In this document: positions 55,080 to 64,000 of the stretch, piece after piece
How positions within the stretch are numbered: position 1 is the stretch's first letter
Layout of the letters: each line of letters starts with the position of its first letter
NCBI RefSeq assembly: GCF_028372415.1
Contig: NC_092875.1
Coordinates: forward strand, 34,862,817 to 34,926,816
DNA: 64,000 bases
Direction of reading: 5' to 3'
Origin: Notamacropus eugenii
Taxonomy: Eukaryota > Chordata > Mammalia > Diprotodontia > Macropodidae
Notes under the pieces: generated by a model
What the model was told of the DNA's origin: nothing
Database searches by the model: none
What the model saw: the letters and a program-made list of their open reading frames with translations, nothing else
Program-made: the position numbers and the translations under genes

Positions 55080-55930
55080 AAGAGGAAGTGGAAGCAGAAT
55101 GTAGATTGCTTTTTCACACAGTAGGTGCTTAATAAAGGCTTCCTGTCTGATTAGATGATCCAATGACATTATCTTACGGAAGACGCCAAGGTGAGGTAGA
55201 CACCATGGTTATTATCCCCATTTTACAGATGAGAGACCAGAGGCTTAGATGAGTTGCCTATGGTCACACAGCCTGTAGGCTTCTGGGGTGGGATTCTAAG
55301 CCTGGTCGCTGGCTTCCAGTGCTGAAATCCACCTGATACATCACATTGCCTCTCTTTCATTAAGTTCCCATTTTCATCTTGCATGGAAGATGACAGAAGG
55401 CAGTGTGACCCAGAATCAAGGGAGCTGTATGACCCTGGGTATGTCACTTCCCTTTCTTGGGAGCTCAATTTCCCCATCTACAGATGGCATTGGAGGTCCT
55501 TTCTAGCTCTAGAGCTATGAACACAGGCCCCTCAAACCCCTCAGTAAGGAGGGCTTTGGTTTCAGACACAGAGACAAAGCTGGAAAGCTGACCCTTGAAG
55601 TCCTGTTGCCTCGGTAACCCCTTTCCCCCAGCACTTGCTGATGTCATTTGGTTCCTGTGGTGTCCACTTCCCAAGGGAAGCCTGGAGGAAGCTTCTTAGT
55701 GTCTGTACTGTCTCTGATAGAGCCTTGAAAAAGGCAGGGGTTGGGAGGTGGGAAGGAGTCTTAGTGTCTGGGCAAGGTCCCTCTCAGGCCTGTCGATTTA
55801 GAGAACTGTAGACATAGGGATGGAAGGGACCTCTAGTCTGACCCTCTCATTTTACAGATGAGGAAACTGAGGCACAGAGGGGTTAAGTGACTTGGCTAAT
55901 GTCCAACAGTAAGACCACAGGAGTGTAGTT
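55080..55930. repeat. L2 end and MIR fragments
   Basis: An L2-type end is at about 55110-55150 ('cagtaggtgcttaataaagg'), with MIR pieces near 55180-55280 (-), 55395-55530 (+) and 55800-55920 (-). 55540-55790 is unassigned. Confidence 0.6.
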
Positions 55931-56009
55931 CTAGAGCTGACAGGGACCTTAGAGGCCATCTGGTTAAACCCCATCATTTTATTATTTTTTATCCTTTAAA
56001 TTTTTTTAA

Positions 56010-56420
56010 TCAATCAACAAATATTTATTAAACACCTACCATATGCCAGGCACAAGGCATCCATCCAAATACACAAGGCTTGCCCTCAAGGAATTGGCAT
56101 CCTCCAGGGGGACTGATGGGTGTCCAAAGATAAGCATATGGAAGCTATAGACATGCAAAGTCATTTGGAGGTGGGTGATGGACACTGCTACTCAGTGGGA
56201 GACGGGACAGGTCTCTCCTAGGAGACACAACATGAGCTAAGCTTGGGAACTAGGTGTATGCCAGGAGGGGCAACCCTTCTCATCTTACAGATGAGGAAAC
56301 TGAGGTCCAGAGAGGTTAAGTCACATGCCCAAAGCGATGCAGGTAGGATGTGTTGGAGATGAGATCTGAACGCAGCTCCTTTGATTCTTAAGCCAGCTCT
56401 CTTCCACCAGATTGCCAGCA
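56010..56420 (-). mobile_element. L2 3' end then MIR
   Basis: 'cctaccatatgccaggcaca' at about 56035 marks an L2 end, and a reverse MIR spans about 56270-56415 ('gatgaggaaactgaggtcca'). Confidence 0.7.
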
Positions 56421-56469
56421 ATGAAAAGTTTTATTTTTTTGGGAGGGGGTTCTTCCTCTGAACTCCCCA

Positions 56470-56870
56470 GAGGTTTTGGGCTGTGGGCTGAGAAGTGCCA
56501 AAGTCTCCCCACCAAAAACCAAAAGGCAGCTTTTTCAAACTAATTCCCCCAGAGAGGAGAGCGTGACAGCCACAGAAGAGAAAGAAAACCAGATAATTAA
56601 CATAAAGAGACCAGTGCGATTTCCATATTTCAGGCAGAACGCCAGCCACGTCTGATGAGCTGACTTTCAAGACCATTTTTGACAAAACGTTGGAGAGAGC
56701 TGGAGGACAGCCTTATCTTGTAGAACATACTAATTAAAGGGCCAGCAAGTAAGTCGAAAGTGTCAGCACAGTGTGCTGGGGAAGATGTATGGGACAGACA
56801 GGGGAGAGATGGCAGGGGATGCCTCCTTGGATTAACCGGAAGATGCTATGGGTTGAATAAAACCCGAGAG
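56470..56870. other. Repeat-free intron block, possible regulatory element
   Basis: No repeat family is recognised. The block has AT-rich homeodomain-type cores (TAATT near 56543; ATAATTAACAT near 56594; ACTAATTAAAG near 56730). See findings. Function is not demonstrated. Confidence 0.3.
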
Positions 56871-56874
56871 GAAA

Positions 56875-57072
56875 AGGAGAAAGGAAAGGGGAGGGGGGAG
56901 AGGAGAAATAGAAGAGAAGGTGACAGACAGAGACAGAGGGGGAGGGACAGAGACAGAAAGCTCAGGTTCGAGAGATGGAAAAACAGGAGACGGTGAGACA
57001 GACACAGAGAAAGAGAGAGAGGATGGGCTTGGGGGATGGAAGAAAGGGAGAGAAGGTAAGAAAATGAGAGAA

Positions 57073-57131
<59 letters not shown>

Positions 57132-57490
57132 ATGACAGAGGAGAGAGGGAGGGACGGAGAGGGAGAGACAGAGACAGAGACAGAGACAGAGGAGACACAC
57201 AAATAGAGACAGAGGAGGGAGAAAGAGATTGAGAAATCAAGATAAAGAAATAGGGAGAGAAGGGGAGACTAAGAAAGGGAAAGAGGATGAGATAGAAAAG
57301 GAGATGGGGAGGGGAAGAGAGAGACAGACAGACAGGGACACAGAGAGAGACAGAGAAGAAAGGAGGGGAGAGAGAGCAGAGAGAGAAAAGGGGGGAAGAA
57401 AGACAGACAGAGAGAGAAGAAAAGAGAGGAGATAAAAAGAGAAAGAAGGGGGGACAGAGAGACAGACTGAGTGAGACTGAGAGAGATTTT
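56875..57490. repeat. GA-rich low-complexity tract, about 600 bp
   Basis: Degenerate GAGA, GACAGA and AGGGA units with a purer GA core at about 57077-57128. Confidence 0.93.
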
Positions 57491-58335
57491 CTCTTCTACT
57501 TAAGAATTCCAAGATGACAAATACAGAAGTGTCTGGGATATTTATTATGCACAATGTGGGCATTTCTAATGAGGCAAGTTAATTAAAATAAGAGATGTGA
57601 CAAAGGGTTCCTTGGCAAGTGGAAGGAGCTGGATGCTTAGTTAATAGTCCTTCTCCTCCCCCACATCCGGCACACGGTCCCCCCTGTAGCTCAGTCTTTC
57701 CATTTCCATGGACACCAGCCCCTCTGGGGAGGCCTGCTAGGTGGTGGGTATGGCCCGAAGTAGGGGAAGATCCAGAGGATGAGGTGAGAGAGGGGAGTCC
57801 CAGGATGGCTCAGGGAAGACAGGGAGGGGGCTCTCTTCTCCATCTGGAGAAGGGTGGGCTAAGGTAGTCCCAGAGAGCATGTCATGCGAAGCAATCTTGA
57901 AATATTAACAACAAATGACAAATGTGCAAAAGATTCTCTGGGATCCAATCACCAGCCTGTAATGGACTGCGGAGTCCCGTGCCCCATCCCTCTGCCTTGA
58001 GGCCAACCCATTCTGGCCAGCTGGGATTTATCTATCTTCATTTCAAAGCCTAGCAGGAAGGAGAAATCCCGCTGGCCCCACCTCCCAGGAGCTATGGGAC
58101 AGCCAGCTGTGAAGTGCTCTTTAAGGGAAAGGCCCTTCTGCTAAGCTTCACATCTGGAATGCAGCCAAACACTGCAAGGCCCAGGCATGCAGCTGCATGA
58201 GTCCGATGCCAGTTTTGGGCATTGTCTGGGACTCACTCGGTTCCCAAAGACTTCCTGAGTGCTTTGCATAATGTAGGTTCTTCTGGGTGGGAGCCAATCT
58301 GCTCTTAGCACACAGGATGTCAAGGTCAAGAGAAT
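57490..58335. other. Repeat-free intron block, possible regulatory element
   Basis: No SINE or LINE recognised over about 840 bp. The AT-rich part near 57490-57610 has 'aagttaattaaaataagaga', and another lies near 57890-57960 ('tgaaatattaacaacaaatg'). GC-richer text lies between. It could be a conserved element or simply unrecognised old repeat. Confidence 0.3.
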
Positions 58336-58339
58336 CCAG

Positions 58340-58700
58340 AACCCAATTCTCTGAGGCAACAGCTTACTACTACCTGTGTGATCTTGGGCAAATTCCACCC
58401 GCCCCTCCCTGCTGTAGAGGCCACAGTTTCTCCATCTGTAAAATGAGGGAAATCAAACTAGACTACTTCTAAGGTCCCTTCCAGCTAAGTGGCGCAGGGT
58501 AAAGAATGCTAGACTTGGAGTCAGAAAGACCTGAGTTCAAGTCCAGTTTCAGACACTTACTGGCTGTATGACCCTGGCCAAGTCACTTATCCTCTGCCTC
58601 ATAATACCTCTCAGGATTGTTGAGAGTAGAAAAATAAGATGACAGTTGTAACGTGCCTTGAAAACCTCAAAGGGCTAAGTAAATGCTATTACTATTATTT
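58340..58700 (+). mobile_element. MIR then Mon-1-type SINE
   Basis: A MIR lies at about 58340-58480 ('ctgtgtgatcttgggcaaat') and a Mon-1 copy at about 58488-58700 ('tggcgcagggtaaagaatgc', 'cagttgtaacgtgccttgaa'). Confidence 0.8.
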
Positions 58701-58704
58701 CTAT

Positions 58705-59265
58705 AATCCTATGAGTCCCGGTCTCCTCAAGTTCTCTTGAATCCCCAACTATTTTTCAGATAAACTTCTAACATCTACTCGTAAGCCTTCCTCTTGTACA
58801 TAAGAAGTCGATTTCTTAAACTGCAGTAAAAGATTTGACTTTTTATCAAGACTTGATTTATCGTCCTTAACTTTCATCACAGTTGCAGCCCAAAGTTGCA
58901 TGCTGGCTATGTCTTTTTGAATCATAATTCATTCAGTACATTAATTTTCCTTCTTAGCTCTGTGTCATTTGCAAAGTTCATAAGCATGTTGATCTATACC
59001 TTTATCTAAGGCATTGGTCTTGTACTTGTGTCTCGGGCTCATTTATGGTGCGTGTGTGCATGCGTGCGTGTGTGTGTGTGATCTAGACCTGTGATTTGGA
59101 TCAGCATGGGAAACTTCAGGCTTGAAAACTCCACCCAGGGCTACAGATCAGTCTTTTCCTATCTCCACATCTTTCTTCTTAACATTTTCCCACCCTAAGA
59201 ATATTTTCCCCATCTCTCCAAACTTTACTCACCTGTTGAGTCCCTCCATTTCTCTAACTCTTCCA
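58705..59265. repeat. CR1/L3-like and unassigned old repeat
   Basis: 'tctgtgtcatttgcaaagtt' and 'gcatgttgatctataccttt' resemble part of CR1/L3. A (TG)n run sits at 59050-59080. The remaining part is L2-like or unassigned. Confidence 0.5.
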
Positions 59266-59269
59266 GGAC

Positions 59270-59710
59270 TACTCTTGGCCACAGGAATAATATCTCTCAT
59301 TTCTATAGCACTTTAATGAGGACAGTGCTTTTTTTATCAACTGTGGGAGGAAGTGAATATTATCCCCATTTTATAGATGAGGAAATCAGGGCTCAGAAAA
59401 ATAATAGGATTCTAAGTTTGGAGATGGACAGGATCTTCATGGTCAATGGGTCTAGCCCTTTCATTTTATGGATTAAGAAACTGAGGCACATAGAGAAGTG
59501 ACTTACCTAGGGTCACATATTGACAAATGTAAGAGATTGTATTTGAATCCAGGCCCCTTGATCTGAAAGCTTTTTGAATTCCAGGATATTGCTTTCCTGT
59601 TCTGAACTCCAAGAACACTTATCTGTACACCTTGTTTGGGAATTCCTTATGCACTCCTTTGTAGCACCTTTCACACTTTTGTATTTATTTCAAGGTTAAC
59701 AGGGGGTAAT
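59270..59710. mobile_element. Mon-1-type SINE (-) and L2-like piece
   Basis: A reverse Mon-1-like copy is at about 59275-59560 ('ggattaagaaactgaggcac'), followed by an L2-like stretch. Confidence 0.65.
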
Positions 59711-59727
59711 GTGTCTGTGGTTCAGTT

Positions 59728-59970
59728 TGTTGTCGTTCAGTCATTTCAGTCTTGTCTGACTCCTCCAAACTCTGGAGTTTTTTTGGAAAAGATACTGAAG
59801 TGGTTTGCCATTTCCTTCTTCAGCTCATTTTACAGATGAAGAAACTGAGGCAAATAGGATGAAGTGATTTGCCCCGGGTCACATAGCTAGTAGTGTCTGA
59901 GTCTGGATTTGAACTCAGATTCTTCTGACAGCAGACTTGGTGCTCTATCTACTGCCTCACCTAGCTACTC
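59728..59970 (-). mobile_element. Mar-1-type CORE-SINE
   Basis: Full-length reverse copy with 'gttcagtcatttcagtcttg' and 'gatgaagaaactgaggcaaa'; an additional 5' SINE scrap lies at about 60045-60100. Confidence 0.88.
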
Positions 59971-60249
59971 CTTTTAAAAAAGGAGATTTTTAAAAAAAAT
60001 TATTTAGTTTTCAGAATTCTACAATCACTAGGGGATGATTATTGTTCAGTCATGTCTGACTCTTCATGATCCTATTCAGGAAATTTCTTGATACTGTAAA
60101 GATAAATCCATCGCGTGTCATAAGTATAGGAAGGGGGAGTTCAAGATGGCTAGATAGCAGCCCATCTGAAAAACATCTGTGGGTAGTTCTGATGGACGCA
60201 AGCACAACATGATTCAGCTCTGTCATGCAACCCAGAAAACGGGTACAAA

Positions 60250-60460
60250 ATTAAACTGAACCGCATTCATTATAGGAGGCAGTGTCCAGGACTAGGCTGG
60301 TAATAGTTCCACTGTGCTCTGTTGGTCTGGCCATATCGGCATGGAATCCTCTGCTTTGTTCTGGGGGCCACATTTTAGAAAGGACACATAATCTGGAGTG
60401 TGTCCATAGGAAGGGACCTCTTTTTGTCTCTTTTTGTATCCCTACAAACTTAGCACAATG
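60250..60460 (+). mobile_element. CR1/L3 LINE fragment
   Basis: 'ctgggggccacattttagaa' and 'ctggagtgtgtccatagg' match the CR1/L3 3' coding region. A short L2-type end follows near 60430. Confidence 0.7.
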
Positions 60461-60461
60461 T

Positions 60462-60716
60462 TGTTTGGTCATTTTAGTTCTGTTTGATTATTCATGACCT
60501 CATTTGGGGTTTTCTTTGCAAAGATACTGGAGGGGTTTGCCATTTCCTTCTCCAGCTCATTTTACAGGTGAGGAAACTGAGGCAAAGGGGATTAAATGAC
60601 TTTGTCCAGGGTCACACAGCTAGTAAGTGTCTGAGGTTGGATTTCAACTCTTGAAGATGAGTCTTCCTGCCTCCAGGCTGGGTGCTCTATGCATTACGGG
60701 GCCATCTAGTGTCCCC
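60462..60716 (-). mobile_element. Mar-1-type CORE-SINE
   Basis: Reverse copy: 'ctcatttggggttttctttg', 'gaggaaactgaggcaaaggg' and 'cacacagctagtaagtgtct'. Confidence 0.9.
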
Positions 60717-60719
60717 ACC

Positions 60720-61165
60720 TTATTATCATCAGTCCTAAATTCCAGCCTATCAAGATTTTTTGGAACCTATCTCTCATCCTGTGGCCTGCTTTGAGTCCTA
60801 TGCACATTTGATAAGTATAAAATTCATGCCTTTGTTCAAATTACTGGTTTTTGTGTCTAGGTGTCATCTCCCATTTTTTGGTCTAGACCTGTGATTTTAT
60901 CAGTGTAGGGAATTCCAGGTGGGAAAACTGCCTCCAATGAGGAGGGATTCAGCAACTTCTCTGTAGCCTATAGGATGAGAGAGTTGGAGGTGGACACTGA
61001 CAGTTAAATGACTCGCCCAGGGTCACCCACAATTTCCTAAATTCAAATTCAGTCCCCATTCACCATTCTATACTTATCTCCCCTATCAGACTATAATGTA
61101 AGCTCCTTGAGAGTAGGAACCATGTCTTATACTTTGTGATATCACCTAGGAGTAAAGGTGGTACA
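60720..61165. other. Unassigned old repeat and L2 end
   Basis: 'agacctgtgattttatcagt' near 60888 resembles the start of the dispersed SINE family noted near 59085, and an L2-like end lies near 61085-61140. No gene is seen. Confidence 0.4.
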
Positions 61166-61167
61166 CC

Positions 61168-61436
61168 TGGGAAAATTAGGTGGCTTAGTGGATAGAGTGC
61201 CAAACCTAGAGTCAGGAAGACCTGAGTTCAAATCCAGCCTGAGACATTTACTAGCTGTGTGACCCTGGGCAAGTCACTTAACCCTCTTTGTTGTTTGAGG
61301 AACCCTCAGTTTTCTCATCTGTAAAATGAACTGAAGAAGGAAATGACAAATCACTCCAGTATTTTTGACAAGAAAACCCCAAATGGGGTCATGGAAAGTC
61401 AGACAAACTAAAAATGACTGAACCACCACAACAAAG
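61168..61436 (+). mobile_element. Mar-1-type CORE-SINE
   Basis: Full-length forward copy from 'aggtggcttagtggatagag' to 'aaaaatgactgaaccaccac'. Confidence 0.9.
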
Positions 61437-61439
61437 AGT

Positions 61440-61640
61440 GTCAATGGATAGAACACCAGACCTGAAGTTATTTAACCTCTCTCAGCCTCAGTTTCCTCAT
61501 TGTAAAATAAGGATAACAATAATACCTACTTCCCATGGTTGTTGTGGGTATAAAATTAGGTAACATTGGTCAAGTTCTTTGCAAACCTTAAATCTATTAT
61601 AGTCATAATATATTAAATTGCTAGCTATTATGAAATATGT
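61440..61640 (+). mobile_element. Mon-1/MIR-type SINE
   Basis: 'ctcagcctcagtttcctcat' and 'ggttgttgtgggtataaaat' with a short gap to the preceding SINE. Confidence 0.7.
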
Positions 61641-62325
61641 ATTGATTTGACTTATCAGTCTCCTCTCCCGTCTCCCAATAAGTGAAGCATAGGATCCTTA
61701 AGCAAGTGTCTACACCATCCAAGCTGATCTACGTCTATAAAACAGAGATATAGGGCAGTGATGTGCCCTTAGGACAAAAAAGATTTCTTCAGACCTGATG
61801 CCAATTGACTTCACATTTCTGGATACTTTATAATTTGTTATTTTAAAGGGCAAATTTGGGACTCTCGTATCTATCTTTTAGCCCAAAGCACTGGATGGTT
61901 TATGTAGGAATCATCCAGTTGTACTGCCCTATACTTGTTTTTAGTGGGCCATACTAAAGACATGTCCATCTCAACAGGTAAATCCCTCCTCACTTCTAGC
62001 CTATGTCATCTCTTCCTCTTGGAGGCAGCATCCACATCTGTTCATCTTTCACTTCCTTTACTTCCTCTTTAGGCCAAGGTAAATTCATTTCCCACTCTCT
62101 TATGTGGGTTCTGAGTTGGCTCATACCCAAGGATGGGTTCCTGCTGAAGTAGGGAGCATTTAAGATGATGCCTGACTGAGGCAGCATTTGGCCTCAGTTC
62201 CAGGCATCCCATTGTAGGAAGGACATTGATTAACTGATGGGGCTTCAGAGGATGATAGATTCAGAGCTGGATGAGACTACCCAGTCCAACCACTTTCCTT
62301 AAAGGCAGGTGACCAGAGCCTTGAA
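61640..62325. other. Unassigned intron sequence
   Basis: No repeat or exon recognised with confidence. The - strand open frame at 61996-62187 has no family resemblance. Confidence 0.35.
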
Positions 62326-62329
62326 TTCA

Positions 62330-62580
62330 TGCTATGTGGGGACTGCTTCAAGGAAGAGATGAGAGAGGGGGAACATGCTTTCTGGGGATCAGAATCTGAG
62401 GGACTGTTACACAGAAGAGGGATCTGGCTTGTCCTGTTTGTCTCCCGAGAGGACAGAACAAGGAACAATGCATTGGTCCAAGCTGCCAAAAAGGGAGATT
62501 TTGGCTCAACGAAAGTGAGAACGAGTCAGAGGAGCTGTCCAGCTAGGAGGATTCTGCAAGTCTTTGACCTAGGTCTTCCC
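62330..62580 (+). mobile_element. CR1/L3 LINE fragment
   Basis: 'agaagagggatctggcttgt', 'cccgagaggacagaacaagg' and 'aaaagggagattttggctca' in the order of the CR1/L3 3' region, as in the 37.3 kb copy. Confidence 0.75.
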
Positions 62581-62734
62581 GTAGAGGGCAGTGTGGTGCA
62601 ACAAAAGGACAACCCAGTCACTTGGAAGACTAAGATTGGAATCTTATTTTTTGAGTGGTATAGGCGTGCCCCATATTTGTCTAGGTCTGTTTCCTCATCG
62701 GTAAAACGAGGTGGGCTGCACTAGATGGCTGAGA

Positions 62735-63115
62735 GCAGGGGTTCTTATCCTTTTGAGAATCATGGGTCACTTTGGCAATCTGGTGAAACCTATGGACCCC
62801 TCCTCAGAATCCACTTATTATTTAAAAGCATAAAGATCTTTTCTTCTTTTTTTCCCACCAGTCTCAAATTCTCCCTTCCCCCACCTTTCCCTCACCCAGT
62901 GAGAAGGCAAAAGCCCTTCAAACCTAACAAATACATATAGTCATGCAAAACACATGTTGGCATTAGCCATGTTAGAATAATGTTTTTAAATGCAGAAAAT
63001 AAAACACGTAGGATTCCAAGAATATCCAACTATATTCAAACACAGCAATCAGAATATTAAAAATAATCCAACAAGAAGTTCCTGGACTCCAGGTAAAACC
63101 TGTAAGGTCTGAATG
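62735..63115 (+). mobile_element. hAT-type element interrupted by an L1 3' end
   Basis: The left part 'caggggttcttatccttttg' to 'cctatggacccctcctcag' and the right part 'agaataatgtttttaaatgc' to about 63100 belong to one hAT element. Between them, at about 62835-62975, is a reverse L1 3' UTR scrap ('agtctcaaattctcccttcc', 'catatagtcatgcaaaacac'). Confidence 0.65.
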
Positions 63116-63297
63116 AAAGTCTAGGATCCTCCAGGCATTAATTTCTTCATCAGTAAAACAAGAGGGTTGGACCAGAAGGCTTTGCAGGTCTTTTTTAGGT
63201 CTTTCATTGGGATTCTTTGTTGTTTCTCCCCCATTGGTCAGTTGGTTGTCCTCATCTCTGCTCAATTTTTTTTTTTCTGGACATTTTGTCTCATCCA

Positions 63298-63528
63298 AGC
63301 AACTAGGTAGCCCAGTGGATAGAGTGCTGGGTTTGGAGTCAAGAAGACCTGAGTTCAGATCCTGCCTTAGATATTTACTAACTGTGTGAGATTGGTTAAG
63401 ACATGTTATTTATCCATAAAATGGGGATAATAGCACCTGCCCATCAGGGATGTTGTGAGGACTGAGTGACAGAACATATGGAGAGTGTTGAGCAAAGCTT
63501 AAAGTACTTTGTGTTGGCTATTACTGAT
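63298..63528 (+). mobile_element. Mon-1-type SINE
   Basis: Forward copy from 'aggtagcccagtggatagag' to 'aaagcttaaagtactttgtg'. Confidence 0.85.
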
Positions 63529-63610
63529 AGCATTCTGACCATCCTAGAATCATGAAATTTCAAAGTTGGAAGAAATGGCAAAGGCCATTTAGTGCAATCT
63601 GTGACTGAGC

Positions 63611-63865
63611 TAGGGGCAGCTAGGTGGCGCTGAAGTGGATAGAGTACTGGCCTTGGAGTCAGGAGGATCTGAGTTAGAATCCAGCCTCAGATACTTACTA
63701 GCTGTGTGACCCTGGGCAAGTCACTTAACTGTTTGCTTCAGTTTCTCATCTGTAAAATGAGCTAGAGAAGGAAATGGCAAACCACTTCAGTACCTCTGCC
63801 AAGAAAACCCAAATGAGATCATGATGAGTCAGACATGACTGAAATATTACTGAGCTACAACAACC
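63611..63865 (+). mobile_element. Mar-1-type CORE-SINE
   Basis: Full-length forward copy: 'ggggcagctaggtggcgctg', 'aggaaatggcaaaccacttc' and 'gatgagtcagacatgactga', ending in a CAACAACCCC-like tail. Confidence 0.92.
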
Positions 63866-64000
63866 CCTACAAGTGGGAATCCAAATTCGGTTTGAAGACA
63901 CGCCCCTCTCTCTCCCTAGAAAAGGGGGAACTCACTACCTGAAAAGGCAGCCCTCTTCATTTTAAAATCTACTTAGATTTGCCACTGAGCTCCTGACAAT

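Overview
The window is vertebrate nuclear DNA, most likely from a marsupial. Two intron-type genes sit in a repeat-rich background: CORE-SINE copies of the Ther-1/MIR, Mon-1 and Mar-1 type, L2, CR1/L3, an RTE LINE, an ORF1-only half-L1 (HAL1), young L1, hAT fossils and 7SL pseudogenes. I cannot name the species. There are no operons, CRISPR arrays or prokaryotic signals.

Two protein-coding genes can be read. PHETA1 (FAM109A, Ses1/IPIP27A) lies on the + strand, with its whole 243-residue coding sequence in one exon at 20657-21388. CUX2 lies on the - strand. Its last four coding exons are at 52535-52804, 49766-49954, 46583-46856 and 41552-42380, encoding the end of the protein: CUT repeat 3, the homeodomain and the acidic C-terminal tail. 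A probable 2.4 kb 3' UTR follows down to about 39.1 kb. The genes converge tail to tail, as I recall them on human chromosome 12q24, which supports naming them CUX2 and PHETA1 rather than CUX1 and PHETA2. The upstream exons of both genes lie outside the window or are not recognisable by eye.

Layout: 0-20.6 kb is the region upstream of the PHETA1 coding exon, probably its 5' intron. It holds a young 5'-truncated L1 (1.4-4.3 kb), a 7SL retropseudogene (7.7-8.0 kb), an L2 (8.7-10.2 kb) beside an AT-rich minisatellite, and a HAL1 inserted in an L2 (14.6-17.4 kb). 20.6-25.5 kb is the PHETA1 coding exon and putative 3' UTR. 25.5-39.1 kb is the intergenic gap, with a solo LTR, two RTE copies in opposite orientation (one with an inverted 5' end), a second 7SL-derived copy and CR1/L3 pieces. 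39.1-52.8 kb is the CUX2 3' end. 52.8-64 kb is a CUX2 intron with long GA tracts, many SINEs and two repeat-free stretches that could be regulatory.

I found no new multi-gene system. The most notable signals are the recent L1 insertion with a clean target-site duplication and an open ORF2, the 5'-inverted RTE copy, a SINE whose 3' tail resembles that RTE, the two 7SL-derived copies, and the repeat-free blocks around CUX2. All repeat family names rest on recognition by eye; no database search was run, and boundaries given to the nearest 5-10 bp are approximate.
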